Below are positions 12,557-23,650 of a stretch of 64,000 bases of DNA, piece by piece. How positions within the stretch are numbered: the stretch's first letter is position 1; every line of letters starts with the position of its first letter. Below the pieces are notes generated by a model. The model had not been told where the DNA came from. It searched no databases and saw only the letters and a list, made by a program, of their open reading frames with translations. Position numbers and translations under genes: made by a program. Source of the stretch: Malaya genurostris (lineage: Eukaryota; Arthropoda; Insecta; Diptera; Culicidae); the NCBI RefSeq assembly GCF_030247185.1, contig NC_080571.1, positions 12,617,631 through 12,681,630 of the forward strand. Direction: 5' to 3'.

Positions 12557-13204
12557 TGCGAAATAAGGAAAAACAAAAAAAAAAAACAACTCGAAAATGA
12601 AACAGATTGGAAAGAAAGCAAGAAGTTGAAAAATAAAAAAAGAGCTATGAAATTATAGGGCAATACGTCACTAACAAAGCGAAACAAAAAAGAGAATTGA
12701 TACGATAGATACGATAAAAACAGACAGCAATAGAAAAATCAAAGCACAGAATTAAATATTTTTTTTAGAATGGTTAGGTCAATGGACTAAATCACTTTTA
12801 AAGAAAATAGATTCAATTTTTTTTCACAGATGTACAATTGATACAATGGAAAAGGTTGCAGAAAAGCATACTGTAATATTATTTCGTGATATTTGTGCCG
12901 AAATAATGAAGAATATTTTCAAATTAGTTGAGTTATTCTTTTCATAGTAGTATTTATTTACTAGGTGTTTGTCTTGTTAGATTCTGATAAAACCTAAATA
13001 ATAAAAATTGATGTAGAAAAATGACTAGATGAACACAGTACGAGAAAGAAGAGAATGCGTCAACAAGACGTTTGATGCAAGTACGAAAATGAAGCATGGA
13101 GAAACAACGAGACAGAAGAAACATTAAAAGCAAGAGTAAAATGGTTGAAGGTAAAAAAACATGATAAAACCACAAGGATGTGCGAAACAGGACAGAAACA
13201 AGGA
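12557..13204. other. Purine-rich, no gene
   Basis: The plus strand is strongly A/G-biased (GAAACAA, GAAAGAAAG words). Long open frames on the minus strand here are compositional artefacts rich in F, L and S. The sequence is repeated at 17118-17767. Confidence 0.6.
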
Positions 13205-13320
13205 TGTAGCTTAGGGACAGGTGTAGGGTGATGGCAGCTTGTCTGGGCTCGATTCCCAATTCTGCACAAAGAGTTAGTAAGCTTTTCTGGCCCGAAATAC
13301 TTAATAAAACGTGGAAAATG
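13205..13320 (+). mobile_element. SINE-like fragment (tRNA-related)
   Basis: GTGTAGGGTGATGGCAGC is followed by a box-B-like GCTCGATTCCC, then TTCTGCACA...CTTTTCTGGCCCGAA. It matches the SINE at 19432-19580 and the 3' tail of the ORF1 retroposon at 52880-52960. It is truncated at the 3' side and duplicated at about 17766-17880. Confidence 0.5.
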
Positions 13321-14040
13321 AAACAGAGGGGTATTAGGAAAAAAAAACGGAAAAAATGAAAACAATACAACAAAGTAACAAAAAGTACACACGGAAAGCT
13401 AAGAAAATAAAACAGATATGTTGAATATAATGATGAGGATAATGTAATAATAATTGCAATAGGAACAAGTGAAAAAAAAAACAGACAAAGTGTGAATTAA
13501 CGTAAGACGGAAAAAATATGAATAAATGGTAAAATTAAACTATGGGACATTTAAAGCAAGATGGAAAAATGAAACAAGAAAAAATAATTAAATTTCTAAA
13601 AATGAATCCTGAAGAATTTAAATAAGAAAGAGATTTAAAACGAAAGGAAAATCGCTATTGAATTGAATATCGTGGTGACCAAACGCTATTGAAGCTACAA
13701 AATAAATTAAACAAAAAATATCAAAACGAAATCAAAAAAAGATATAAAGAACGCAGTAAGTTTGAATAATATGAGAAATAATTAAACGAATGCAAAAAGT
13801 GAAATCGTACCGAAAAAAAAAGGAAACAGGATATAAGTTGAACAAAATCAAATAAAAAAAAATCGAAGAAAGATTAATGAAACAAGAAAATAAAATTGAA
13901 TAAAAAAATCGGATCAAAAACATAAAATAAAACAACATGGTTTTTCGAGTCAGCGAAGAAAAACTGAAGTAAAATTGAAAAAAAAAACAATTCAGTAAGG
14001 AAACGGGGGGCTGGGAGGAAAAATACGTTTGAAGAAAAAA
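13321..14040. other. Purine-rich, no gene
   Basis: A/G-biased plus strand like the preceding stretch. Minus-strand frames of 60-140 codons here have no domain and are best read as artefacts of composition. Confidence 0.55.
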
Positions 14041-14165
14041 ACAAATGTGAGATATTCACGCAGTCCATCTGAATTAGATTCCCAACCCCGCACATATGAA
14101 AAAAAAGGTTTTGGTGCCCGAAGAGGTTAAAACCTCTATAATCGAAGTAAAAAAAAAGTGAGACA
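14041..14165 (+). mobile_element. SINE 3' part
   Basis: CAACCCCGCACATATG is followed by GGTTTTGGTGCCCGAAGAGG, TTAAAACCTCTATAATCG and an A-run. It is the same 3' tail as the SINE at 19432-19580 and the ORF1 retroposon. It is duplicated at about 18533-18640. Confidence 0.55.
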
Positions 14166-14504
14166 TGTAGCATATACGAAATATGAATGCAGATGACAAA
14201 AGTAAAGGATGAATGTTACTTGGTTCAAGAAGAGGAAATCAAATTGATGGGAATATGAATGAAATAGAAAAGAAACAAAAAGGATAAATTAAGCCAGAAA
14301 GACACATTATTGGAATGAAATTATATTACTATAAAGTAAACCACAACACAAGAAATATTATGGTGATAAATGGAAATTAAACAGGAATTAAAAATGATGC
14401 CATAAAGAAAATTAAAGTAAGAGTGATAGTGACAGCAAAATAGGAACAAGCTTAAAAGTATTACATTAAAAATAATAAACCAGATTAATAAATTAAGCAC
14501 GAAA

Positions 14505-14609
14505 CAAATTTGCACCCGTGTTGGTGGTTCAATGCATAGGGTCATATGGTCTCACAAGCCAGTTGTCGTATGTTCGAGCCCCGACCTGGAAGGATTCTTA
14601 GTGTCAGTA
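14505..14609 (+). mobile_element. tRNA-derived SINE fragment
   Basis: GGTTGGTGGTTCAATGCATA is followed, after a decayed anticodon-like arm, by the box-B-like GTTCGAGCCCC and ACCTGGAAGGATTC. The tandem copy at 18985-19087 keeps GCTGGTCTTACAAGCCAG. Another copy lies in reverse at 62935-63015. Confidence 0.55.
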
Positions 14610-17117
14610 GGGGGGGGGGGTGGTAGTGAGGTGTCATATTTGTAACGGCGTAACTCTGAAACTACTGAACGGATTGCTATCAAACTTGCCACAGATATTT
14701 CTTGCTGGACATTTTCGGGGGGAGAGTGTGTAGCAAGTGTCTTTAACATGGAAGAGGGCAATGATCATTTATGTATAATATAAAGAGAATCGATCATTTT
14801 TGATGATCATCTATACTTTTCGAAAAACTCAAATATGATCATAAGGATATTTGAGGGGGGTTGATATAATGAGTTCCTCTAAAAAAGAAGGTTTAATGTG
14901 AAGTCGATAGAATTTTCAAAAAAAAGATACAGTACAGATATTATTTGTATTTCAGATGATCCTAAGAGCATTTTCAAGGAGGGAGGGAGGGTGGTTGTGA
15001 ACTTGGAAACAACTCAATAGATTACCACACCTCACACCTAACTTGGCTCAAGCTATTATTGCTGCTGATATGTTGCTATAAGGATATTTAAAAGGGGGGG
15101 TAGTAAACGATTGCCAACAGGGGGAATTCGAGGTAAAATGTTTCGAATTTTTCAAAAATAGACATTTTCCAACAGGCACAGATATTTATAACAACTTAAA
15201 GATGATCGATTTAACAACTCATTAAATTATTCCCAAACTTGGCACAGGTACTTTTTGCAATTCAGAGCTTATATGGATATGTTTTTATTTTTCTCCACAA
15301 GCTTAGATATTCATTGCAAAGGTGATCAAAAGAAGGAAATTTATAGGGGTGTTTATTGTAATTTTTTTTTTATTTGTCGACAAGCAAGAGAGGGGGGTTG
15401 GGGGGGGGGGGGGTTCTTGGCAGATCTAGACGGCAAGGAGGGGGTTTTGAACACCAATTTTCATCAGCCATTTTTTGTAAAACTAAGAGGGACTAGAATT
15501 TCAAGGTCGTGTTAGACAGTATTGCAATTGTTCATTTTTTTATGAAATTTTTTTTATTCAGGCCAATTCGCCTACAAGCTTTACGTGGCCGATTGAGCCA
15601 TGGTTTTATTAGATAAAATAATTTTTTTACCGTTGGATCTCGTTGTCACCGTTTTTCTAGGGGGAGAGGAACTTCCATTTTTATCTTGCGATGATTGAGG
15701 GGCACTTTGTTCGTGGCTCGTCTCGTCCTCCTTTGCCGCATCGGTGGTATCGTTGTTGGCTTCCGTTTTTTCTTCATTAATTGCAGTTGCTGGTTGGTTT
15801 GATGGTGCAACAGGAGTACTGCGCTCACTAGTTTCCGTTGTTGGGCGGATGTCCTTGTTTTTGTTTGAAGATGTCCTTTTTGCAGTTTCAGTGCAAGGTT
15901 TGCCGTAGTGTGCAGGTTGTTCACAAAACTGACATGTAACCAGTTGATTTTCATACGTAATCAGCGTTTCACACGGATGTATCCCGTCTTGATCACAAAT
16001 TATGTAAGATGGAATTGCTTTACGTAGTTGCATACGTACCACTCGCACGCCATTCCGGATACCCGGAAAAAAATTCCACCATACTTCCCTTTCGATGGAA
16101 AGAACTTCACTGTACTGCGACATACTTTTCCGAACAAATTGATCGCTGGTCTGCGGGGAAGGTCATGCACGCGTACTTCTATGGCATTGTCCACCAAGTA
16201 CACAAGGATTTTATATTTAACATTGTCATGATCAACACTGTGCACTCCGTTATTAACCGAAGCAAATGCAATTGCATCTCTTTCACGTTTAAACATAATG
16301 TAGACACAGTTATACGCCTTGTTGAATTGAATCTCACTTACATTATTAGCGTCTAGATGCATTCGTTTTTTAAGTAAGATTTCAATTTCAGTTGCTGCTG
16401 GTCTAACTTTGCAACGCCTAAAATCAATACAAATTGAATTTGGCCTTGTAGGCCAAGTTTCAGGCTTTGTTAATTCGTATTTGCCCATTTCGTACACGAT
16501 ATTGTTCACTATACTGTATTGTGTTTGTTTCTATCGTCTCGACCGTAAGCAATTTTCGACTGTGTCGGATGAGATGCAAGCACGAACTGGAGAATTGTTA
16601 ATTTTAATGCAACGCAAAATGTATGAAAGGTGTGTATCGATAATTTTTGACGAGCTCAGATACTTTCTACACTACTCAGAGGTGATTATAAGAATACTCA
16701 TGGAGGAGAGCTGTAGTAAGTTCACTAAAAAGGGAAGCTCGGTATAAAATTTATTAGACGAGAAACGATGCTTCTTGACAAATACAGATACTATTTTATA
16801 TCAAAGGAGATTATTATGTTATTTCAGGAGATAGGGAGTATAGCAAGTGGCCCAAACATGCGAAATGTAAGGTAAAATTGATCGGAATTCACGAAAAACA
16901 TAAAACTGACCCGATTTGACGAGAATGTTGTCAAATTGCTGAGATCTGAGATGGGACATTGCCCGTGCGCAATCTGAACATGTACGGAGTATTGTTCAAT
17001 CGGGTTGCCGGATTTAGCTACATTCAAAGTATTTCGATGGTCAGGACAATTTTTAGAATCGTTTTGCGGCCTTGCCTTCACGAAACATTTCCGAGCAACG
17101 CCGGGTAATTCAGCTAG
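14610..17117 (+). mobile_element. Helitron 3' portion (duplicated copy)
   Basis: This copy of 10045-12556 lacks the 5' terminus because the duplication breakpoint is inside the element. Its 3' terminus CCGAGCAACGCCGGG...TTCAGCTAG is closer to the canonical hairpin than that of copy 1. Confidence 0.7.
15581..16488 (-). pseudogene. LINE ORF1 (gag-like) protein, frameshifted (copy 2)
   Basis: Segmental-duplication copy of the gene at 11020-11927. It has the same CCHC knuckle (CQFCEQPAHYGKPC), the same missing C and the same split into two overlapping frames, with a few substitutions near the N-terminus (such as YEMGKYEL for YGMVKYDL). The shared frameshift shows that the lesion predates the duplication. 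Confidence 0.72.
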
Positions 17118-17765
17118 TGCGATATAAGGAAAAACAAAAAAAAAACAACTGGGAAATGAAACAGATTGGAAAGAAAGCAAGAAGTTGAAAAAAAAAGAGT
17201 AATGAAATTATAGGGCAATACGGCACTAACAAAGCGAAACAAGAAAGAGAATTGATACGATAGATACGATAAAAACAGACAGCAATAGAAAAATCAAAGC
17301 ACAGAATTAAATATTTTTTTTAGAATGGTTAGGTCAATGGACTAAATCACTTTTAAAGAAAATAGATTCAATTTTTTTTCACAGATGTACAATTGATACA
17401 ATGGAAAAGGTTGCAGAAAAGCATACTGTAATATTATTTCGTGATATTTGTGCCGAAATAATGAAGAATATTTTCAAATTAGTTGAGTTATTCTTTTCAT
17501 AGTAGTATTTATTTACTAGGTGTTTGTCTTGTTAGATTCTGATAAAACCTAAATAATAAAAATTGATGTAGAAAAATGACTAGATGAACACAGTACGAGA
17601 AAGAAGAGAATGCGTCAACAAGACGTTTGATGCAAGTACGAAAATGAAGCATGGAGAAACAACGAGACAGAAGAAACATTAACAGCAAGAGTAAAATGGT
17701 TGAAAGTAAAAAAAAACATGATAAAACCACAAGGATGTGCAAAACAGGACAGAAACAAGGAAGTA

Positions 17766-17880
17766 GCTTAGGGACAGGTGTAGAGTGATGGTAGCTTGTC
17801 TGGGCTCGATTCCCAATTCTGCACATAGAGTCAGTAAGTTTTTCTGGCCCGAAATACTTAATAAAACGTGGAAAATGAAA
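17766..17880 (+). mobile_element. SINE-like fragment, duplicated
   Basis: Tandem-duplicate of the fragment at 13205-13320, with TTCTGCACATAGAGTCAG closer to the retroposon tail than unit 1. Confidence 0.5.
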
Positions 17881-18532
17881 CAGAGGGGTATTAGGAAAAA
17901 AACGGAAAAAATGAAAACAATACAACAAAGTAACAAAAATTACACACGGAAAGCTAAGAAAATAAAACAGATATGTTGAATAGAATGATGAGGATAATGT
18001 AATAATAATTGCAATAGGAACAAGTGAAAAAAAAAACAGACAAAGTGTGAATTAACGTAAGACGGAAAAAATATGAATAAATGGTAAAATTAAACTATGG
18101 GACATTTAAAGCAAGATGGAAAAATGAAACAAGAAAAAATAATCAAATTTCTAAAAATGAATCCTGAAGAATTTAAATAAGAAAGAGATTTAAAACGAAA
18201 GGAAAATCGCTATTGAATTGAATATCGTGGTGACCAAACGCTGAATAATATGAGAAATAATTAAACGAATGCAAAAAGTGAAATCGTACCGAAAAAAAAA
18301 GGAAACAGGATATAAGTTGAACAAAATCAAATAAAAAAAAATCGAAGAAAGATTAATGAAACAAGAAAATAAAATTGAATAAAAAAATCGGATCAAAAAC
18401 ATAAAATGAAACAACATGGTTTTTCGAGTCAGCGAAGAAAAACTGAAGTAAAATTGAAAAAAAAAACAATTCAGTAAGGAAACGGGGGGCTGGGAGGAAA
18501 AAATACGTTTGAAGAAAAAACAAATGTGAGAT

Positions 18533-18640
18533 ATTCACGCAGTCCATCTGAATGAGATTCCCAACCCCGCACATATGAAAAAAAGGTTTTGGTGCCCGAA
18601 GAGGTTAAAACCTCTATAATCGAAGCAAAAAAAATGTGAG
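18533..18640 (+). mobile_element. SINE 3' part, duplicated
   Basis: Tandem-duplicate of 14041-14165. Confidence 0.5.
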
Positions 18641-18984
18641 ACATGTAGCATATACGAAATATGAATGCAGTTGACAAAAGTAAAGGATGAATGTTACTTG
18701 GTTCAAGAAGAGGAAATCAAATTGATGGGAATATGAATGAAATAGAAAAGAAACAAAAAGGATAAATTAAGCCAGAAAGACACATTATTGGAATGAAATT
18801 ATATTACTATAAAGTAAACCACAACACAAGAAATATTATGGTGATAAATGGAAATTAAACAGGAATTAAAAATGATGCCATAAAGAAAATTAAAGTAAGA
18901 GTGATAGTGACAGTAAAATAGGAACAAGCTTAGAAGTATTACATTAAAAATAATAAACCAGATTAATAAATTAAGCACGAAACA

Positions 18985-19087
18985 AATTTGCACCCGGGTT
19001 GGTGGTTCAATGCATAGGGCGCTGGTCTTACAAGCCAGTTGTCGTATGTTCGAGCCCCGACCTGGAAGGATTCTTAGTGTCAGTAGG
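18985..19087 (+). mobile_element. tRNA-derived SINE, better-preserved copy
   Basis: It contains GGTTGGTGGTTCAATGCATA, an anticodon-arm-like GCTGGTCTTACAAGCCAG and the box-B-like GTTCGAGCCCC. Similarity to a tRNA is clear in the middle and T-arm. It is not a functional tRNA gene because the ends do not pair. Confidence 0.6.
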
Positions 19088-19431
19088 ATCCATAGTACTA
19101 GCCATGCAATGATTCTGTACACTAAGAATCGGCTGCGAAGTCTGTTGAAACAGAAAGGCCAAATTCCACAAAAGGAATGTAATGCCAGGACTTTGCTTTT
19201 TACGAAACAAATCATTACACAGAAAAGAAACCAGAGCTAGAATACTCTTAAATTGTTGATGTCAAACTGTTGAGACAAGCAAAGGAAAGGACTGACAGAA
19301 ATTGTGAAACAAATCAAATAAAGCAAAAAGAAATACTAAGCCACTGGAGAAAATAAGAGTAAAGAGAAAAAAAACTGACTGAAATTTACATATGTTACGA
19401 AAAAGAAAACAGAACTTTGAACGAATTGGGC

Positions 19432-19580
19432 CGGGTGTAGCGTGATGGGTAATTCGAAGCCCTTCGCGCAGCCCATGCAGGTTCGATTTCCAACCCCGCA
19501 CATAGGGTGAGCATGTTTTTTGGATCCGACGAGGCGTTTGACCTATAAGTTAAAACTTCTATATTTGAAACAAAAAAAGA
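19432..19580 (+). mobile_element. tRNA-related SINE, near complete
   Basis: The head GTAGCGTGATGGGTAA is box-A-like and GGTTCGATTTCC is box-B-like. The tail CCCCGCACATAGGG...GATCCGACGAGGCG, TTAAAACTTCTATATTTG and an A-run matches the 3' tail of the ORF1 retroposon at 52880-52970. This is what a SINE using a LINE's tail for mobilisation would look like. Confidence 0.65.
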
Positions 19581-19929
19581 AGAGTTTTAAAAAAATACGG
19601 TAAAATGGTACAACGAAGTGAAGGAAATATGAGAATAATCAAAAGTAAAAAAGAACTGAAGTAAAAAAAAACGGAGATAAAAGGAAAGAACGACTATTTA
19701 AATTATATAAATCAAAAACAAAACACAAGGAAAAAATAAAATACCATATGAGAAAACAACAGTTTAGCGAAAGAGGAAAAGTAAACAAAGAGAAAAATAA
19801 ATGGAAAAGAACAACGAAAACAATAAATATATACTATCTTGCGAGTAATGAAAAAAGAACAACTAAGTGAACAGGAAGAATTATATGGAAAGAAAAACGT
19901 TGGCGCTGGAAGCAAGGAGAAAATAGACA

Positions 19930-20110
19930 AAAAACTTATTCTTGATCCACCTAGTGGTCTGATAATGCCTTTCTTTTTCATCGAAACAGTTTTATTATAA
20001 TATTTTTTGACTTTTTATTAAGATAATTTCTGTCACTAATTTGGACTCATTTTTGACACTAATTTATTCAGATTGATTCGAGTAGTTCACAAAAGTATGC
20101 TTCAGCGTTT
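19930..20110 (+). repeat. Dispersed repeat (CACCTAGTGG family), copy 1
   Basis: GATCCACCTAGTGG, TAATGCCTTTCT and TTTGGACTCATTTTTGACAC are shared in order with 21725-21960 and, in reverse complement, with 45700-45905. Confidence 0.65.
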
Positions 20111-20149
20111 ATGTCACATATTCGGCATCATTTCACAAACCAAGCACTT

Positions 20150-20300
20150 GACATTTGCGTTGCTCGTCGAGCTGAGTCAAATGGTATATAACACTATGGG
20201 TCTCCGAGTCTCCGTTCGAAGGTTGGTTTTTCCAGCAATTCTATTACCAGCAATTCGATTGTTATTATTAATGAAGGAGAAACATAAAATGAAAAGGTAA
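20150..20300 (+). repeat. Dispersed mosquito-type repeat (GAGCTGAGTC)
   Basis: CGTCGAGCTGAGTCAAATGG is followed by ATATAACACTATGGGTCTCC. The same block occurs at 22005-22110 and 23870-23980. Confidence 0.6.
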
Positions 20301-20319
20301 TGAATTAAATGAAAAGTAT

Positions 20320-20577
20320 GTTTACGTTTCGTCTTTGACTCATCAGCGCATATTGAGTTTTTCAATGCGCTGCTTAATGCAAAACTTGGCAGTTCAATTT
20401 GAACCGCTAAGCAGACGTAAAGATTCTGCCATTTGCATAACACTTTTTTGTTTTGCATCGAAGTGCAATGTCTACACTGATGTGCCAAACGAAAACATGT
20501 TTTCGACCGATATATGTTTGGTCATTCAGGGTTTAGTCGAATTTTGTGCACTGATCAGTCAAAGACGAAACGTAAAC
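20320..20577. mobile_element. Palindromic (fold-back) MITE
   Basis: The ends GTTTACGTTTCGTCTTTGAC and GTCAAAGACGAAACGTAAAC are perfect inverted repeats. Internal AGTTCAATTTGAACCGCT and GCAGACGTAAAG match the family at 50830-51134. Confidence 0.8.
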
Positions 20578-21724
20578 ATATTGAAAAACGGTTAAGTACC
20601 CTAGCACTAAATTCGGCTAACCCCTGAATAAATGAAAAGGTTTTCCCAGTTTGAAATTGGAAGGCAAAATTGAGTAAAAAGGAAAAAAAGAAGTTCACAG
20701 AAAAAAGTAGCAGGAAAGAAGACAACTAAGGGGAAGACATCATCGACATCGACGAAAAGCTTTGGTGAAAAGGAAGAATGTTGTGGGAAAAAGATATCAA
20801 GTTAAAGGGGAAAATTGAGAGAATTAGAAAAATAATAAGCAAAAATAGGTAAGAATTTAATTCAAAATATTAACCGATATAAGAATGATAAGTTACACGA
20901 TAGGAACAAATGAAATAAAAAATGGTACATGAAGTGAAGAGGAAACAAGAATGGGAAAATGAAGTGAAATGGAGAGGTAAGGGTCGTTTTTTTGTCATTG
21001 GAAAAATACTTATCTAAAGTAAAATTGGAAAAAAAAATTCACTAAGGAAACGGGAGGTTGGGAGTAAAAAATACAAATGTGAGACACGTAGCAAATACAA
21101 AATATGAATGCAATTGGCAGAAGAAAAATGAAATCAAGAATAGGATGGATGAAAATGTGGATGAAATAGAAATGAAACAAAGAGGATCGATTAAGGAAGA
21201 AAGATACAATATTAGAATGAAGTTAAAAAGTATTGAAGAAATAACAATAAGCAAGATTCATAAATCAAGCCAAAAAATTGTTAAGCGGGAAAGGAAAAGA
21301 GCTTGAATACTAAATATGAGGTCGTTGAATTCAAAACGTTGAGAAAAGCAAAGGAATGGACTTACAGAAATAGTGAAACGAACAAAATAAAACGAACGAA
21401 AAACGCTGGAGAAAATAAGAGTTGAGATGAAAAAGCTTACTAAAATTTACACATAAAGCGAAAAAGAAAATGTAAGTTCAAAAGGAAAATACGGTGAAAT
21501 GGAAAATTGAAGTGAAAGGAAACAAAGCGAAGAGAAAGATAGCAGAGAATAAAAAATGCCAAAAGTGGAAAAAGGAGAGAAAAAGAAAATACGACTATTT
21601 AAATTTTTTAAATCAAAAACAAAACACGAGAAAAAAATAAAGTACCATATGAGAATGAACAATTAAGCAAAAGAGGAAAGTAAATAAAGAGAAAATAAAG
21701 GGAAAAAGAAAAAAACTAAATAAA

Positions 21725-21960
21725 GAACCTATTCTTAGTTCACCTAGTGGTGTGATAATGCCTTTCTCTTTCATCGAAACAAACTTATTTAAATATTTTC
21801 ACCTTTTTATTAAGATAGTTTCCGACACTAATTTGGACTCATTTTTGACACCAATTTATTTTTTTATATCGTTTATTTATACCCGGCTTTAACCTAATTT
21901 TGGTCGTTCGCCGGAGTCACCAATTTATTCAGCTTCAGCGTTTATGTCATATTTGTTCGA
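21725..21960 (+). repeat. Dispersed repeat (CACCTAGTGG family), copy 2, interrupted
   Basis: Copy of 19930-20110, interrupted by a 56-60-bp retroinsertion flanked by CACCAATTTATT. Confidence 0.65.
21864..21919 (-). mobile_element. Very short LINE 3'-end insertion
   Basis: In reverse complement it reads CTCCGGCGAACGACCAAAAT, then AAAGCCGGG and an A/T-rich tail. The 12-bp direct repeat CACCAATTTATT flanks it. The uninterrupted target is seen in the sister repeat at about 20060. It has the same hairpin tail as at 3206 and 39510. Confidence 0.7.
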
Positions 21961-21999
21961 AATCTTTTGTATATCTTCATATACAATTCTAATCTAAAA

Positions 22000-22110
22000 T
22001 CTCGTCGAGCTGAGTCGAATGGTATACAACACTATGGGTCTCCGAGGCTCCGTTCGAATGTCGGTTTTTCCACAAATTCTCTTAACTTTATATAGAGAAA
22101 GGCAAAAAGT
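22000..22110 (+). repeat. Dispersed mosquito-type repeat (GAGCTGAGTC)
   Basis: CGAGCTGAGTCGAATGGTAT, then CACTATGGGTCTCCGAGGC, ending TATAGAGAAAGGCAAAAA. Confidence 0.6.
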
Positions 22111-22148
22111 GAAAAGAATCAAGGAGGAAAAAGTTAAATGGAAAGTGT

Positions 22149-22377
22149 GTTTACATTTCGTCTTCGACTCATCAGTGCACAGCAGTTCAGTTTGAACCGT
22201 TAAGCACAGGTAAAGTTTCTGCTATTTGCAGACATTTTTTTTTATTTTGCATCGAAGTGCAATGTACACTGATGTGCCGAACGAAAACGTGTTTTCGATT
22301 TTTTCTGACCGATGCAGGTTTGGTCATTTAAGGGTTAGCCGACTTTGTGCACTGATTAGTCAAAGGCGAAACGTAAA
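22149..22377. mobile_element. Palindromic (fold-back) MITE
   Basis: The left end GTTTACATTTCGTCTTCGAC and right end GTCAAAGGCGAAACGTAAA are near-inverted. The internal organisation follows that of 20320-20577. Confidence 0.7.
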
Positions 22378-23113
22378 AATATTGATATCGATTATGTACA
22401 CTAACGCTAAATTCGGATAACCCCAGAGCTAATGAAATGGTTTTCCCAGTTTGAAATATAAAGAAAAAATTAAGTGAGAAAAATGAATGTAACAGAAAAA
22501 ATCGTAGGAAAATGAAAGTGGAATCCAACTGGAAGAATGAAGGTAAGAAAACAAAGATGAAGAGAAAAGAAAAGAAAATGAGATGGGATGAGCACATCGA
22601 CGAAAAAATTAAGTGAAAAGGAAGAATACTGTAGGAAAAAGATATCAAGTTAAAAGGAATCATAAGTTAAAGGGGAAAATTGAGAGTAAAGAAACAAAGA
22701 GCGAAGAGTTTAATGAAAAATGTTAAACGATATAAGATTGAGAAACTACACGATAGGAATCAATTATATTAACAATGATATATAAGAGGAGTAAAGTGAA
22801 GAGGTAACATGAAGTGGAAAATGAAGTCTAATAGGTTCACAGAAAAAAATATATACTTATGAAATATTTTAAGTGAAAGGGAAAAACAAATGCAAATGTA
22901 ATGCAACTATGACATAATGTAATGCAACTATGACATAATGCCAAAAGAGAAACGAGGATACAAAGAAACGCCGAAGGAAAATAAAAAACGTGAAGCGAAA
23001 AATAAATGAGAAGCGGAAAGGAGATGAAAGAATGAATTTTAACTATGGTAACTGACTTTGCTATACCACTAATAAAAGAATTTGTTTAGTTTAAAAAACT
23101 AAAATAAGGGGAG
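22378..23113. other. Purine-rich, no gene
   Basis: A/G-biased plus strand, with a short direct repeat (CTATGACATAATG twice near 22910-22940). No coding signal is seen. Confidence 0.55.
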
Positions 23114-23320
23114 ATGGAAGAAGGAAGAAGGAAGAAGGAAGAAGGAAGAAGGAAGAAGGAAGAAGGAAGAAGGAAGAAGGAAGAAGGAAGAAGGAAGAAG
23201 GAAGATGGAAGAAGGAAGAAGGAAGAAGGAAGAAGGAAGAAGGAAGAAGGAAGAAGGAAGAAGGAAGAAGGAAGAAGGAAGAAGGAAGAAGGAAAAAGGA
23301 AGAAGGAAGAAGGAAGAAGG
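23114..23320. repeat. (GAAGGAA)n minisatellite
   Basis: About 29 near-perfect copies of a 7-bp GGAAGAA unit, with rare variants (GGAAGAT, GGAAAAA). All frames are open, so apparent proteins here are artefacts. Confidence 0.95.
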
Positions 23321-23465
23321 GATATTGATGAGATGAAATATCGTTAATCGCTTGTTAAATTTTTCCCTGTCTAATATTCTAATCAAATGGAAAAAAAAAC
23401 TTATCGGTATGTAAATTGCAGTTTTCTAAGGTGAGTTTCATTTAACTTTATATTTGAGGGATCAG

Positions 23466-23650
23466 GGTGTTTTCGCCGAAAGCCGTTTCACCGAAAGTCA
23501 TTTTCGCCGAAAGGCCTAATGACATTTCGCCGAATGGGCCACTTCGCCGAATGTCACTTCGCCGAAAACCATTTCGCCAACTCAACCGGCGTCGTCTCGG
23601 CGGTTTATGCGAAAAGATTTTCGGCGAAATGGCTTTCGGGGTAATGACCC
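23466..23650. repeat. TTTCGCCGAA-type degenerate array
   Basis: The word TTCGCCGAA (or its variants and reverse complement TTCGGCGAA) recurs about nine times with 10-25-bp spacing, and the end switches orientation (GATTTTCGGCGAAATGGC). I recall arrays of this word in other insect genomes but could not search. Confidence 0.75.

Larger units (their letters stand above)
10045..14609 (+). repeat. 4.5-kb tandem segmental duplication, unit 1
   Basis: Unit 1 starts in an 11-G run (10045-10055) and ends at ...CTTAGTGTCAGTA (14609). The next base opens another 11-G run where the same sequence restarts. The copies look nearly identical, with scattered substitutions and one indel of about 75 bp. The unit includes the Helitron 3' half, the ORF1 retroposon, purine-rich sequence and SINE pieces. 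Confidence 0.93.
14610..19087 (+). repeat. 4.5-kb tandem segmental duplication, unit 2
   Basis: Direct repeat of 10045-14609, starting in an 11-G run (14610-14620). It ends at ...CTTAGTGTCAGTAGG, after which the original downstream sequence (ATCCATAGTACTAG) continues. A deletion of about 75 bp near 18241 and scattered substitutions distinguish it from unit 1. Confidence 0.93.
19250..20640. repeat. Older, diverged tandem repeat, unit a
   Basis: Blocks such as GGAGAAAATAAGAGT, GACTATTTAAATT, AAACACAAGG and AAAATACCATATGAGAA recur in the same order at 21310-22440. A further block (GGAAACGGGGGGCTGGGAGG) links 14005, 18480 and 21045. The whole 12.5-23 kb interval is therefore built from repeated duplication of one purine-rich segment. 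Confidence 0.65.
21310..22440. repeat. Older, diverged tandem repeat, unit b
   Basis: Diverged counterpart of 19250-20640 in the same order and orientation. Similarity continues beyond 22440 with AAGATATCAAGTTAAA and CTACACGATAGGAA. Confidence 0.65.

Noticed and set aside
12954..14545. Several F/L/S-rich minus-strand ORFs (70-140 codons) looking like membrane proteins
   Set aside because: They arise from the purine-rich plus strand. There are no domains or consistent starts, and the sequence is part of duplicated repeat DNA.
23114..23320. CRISPR array
   Set aside because: The repeats have no unique spacers and the context is eukaryotic; it is a simple minisatellite.
23099..23386. Repetitive basic/hydrophobic ORFs over the GAAGGAA array
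   Set aside because: A 7-bp repeat stays open in all frames, so this is a compositional artefact.
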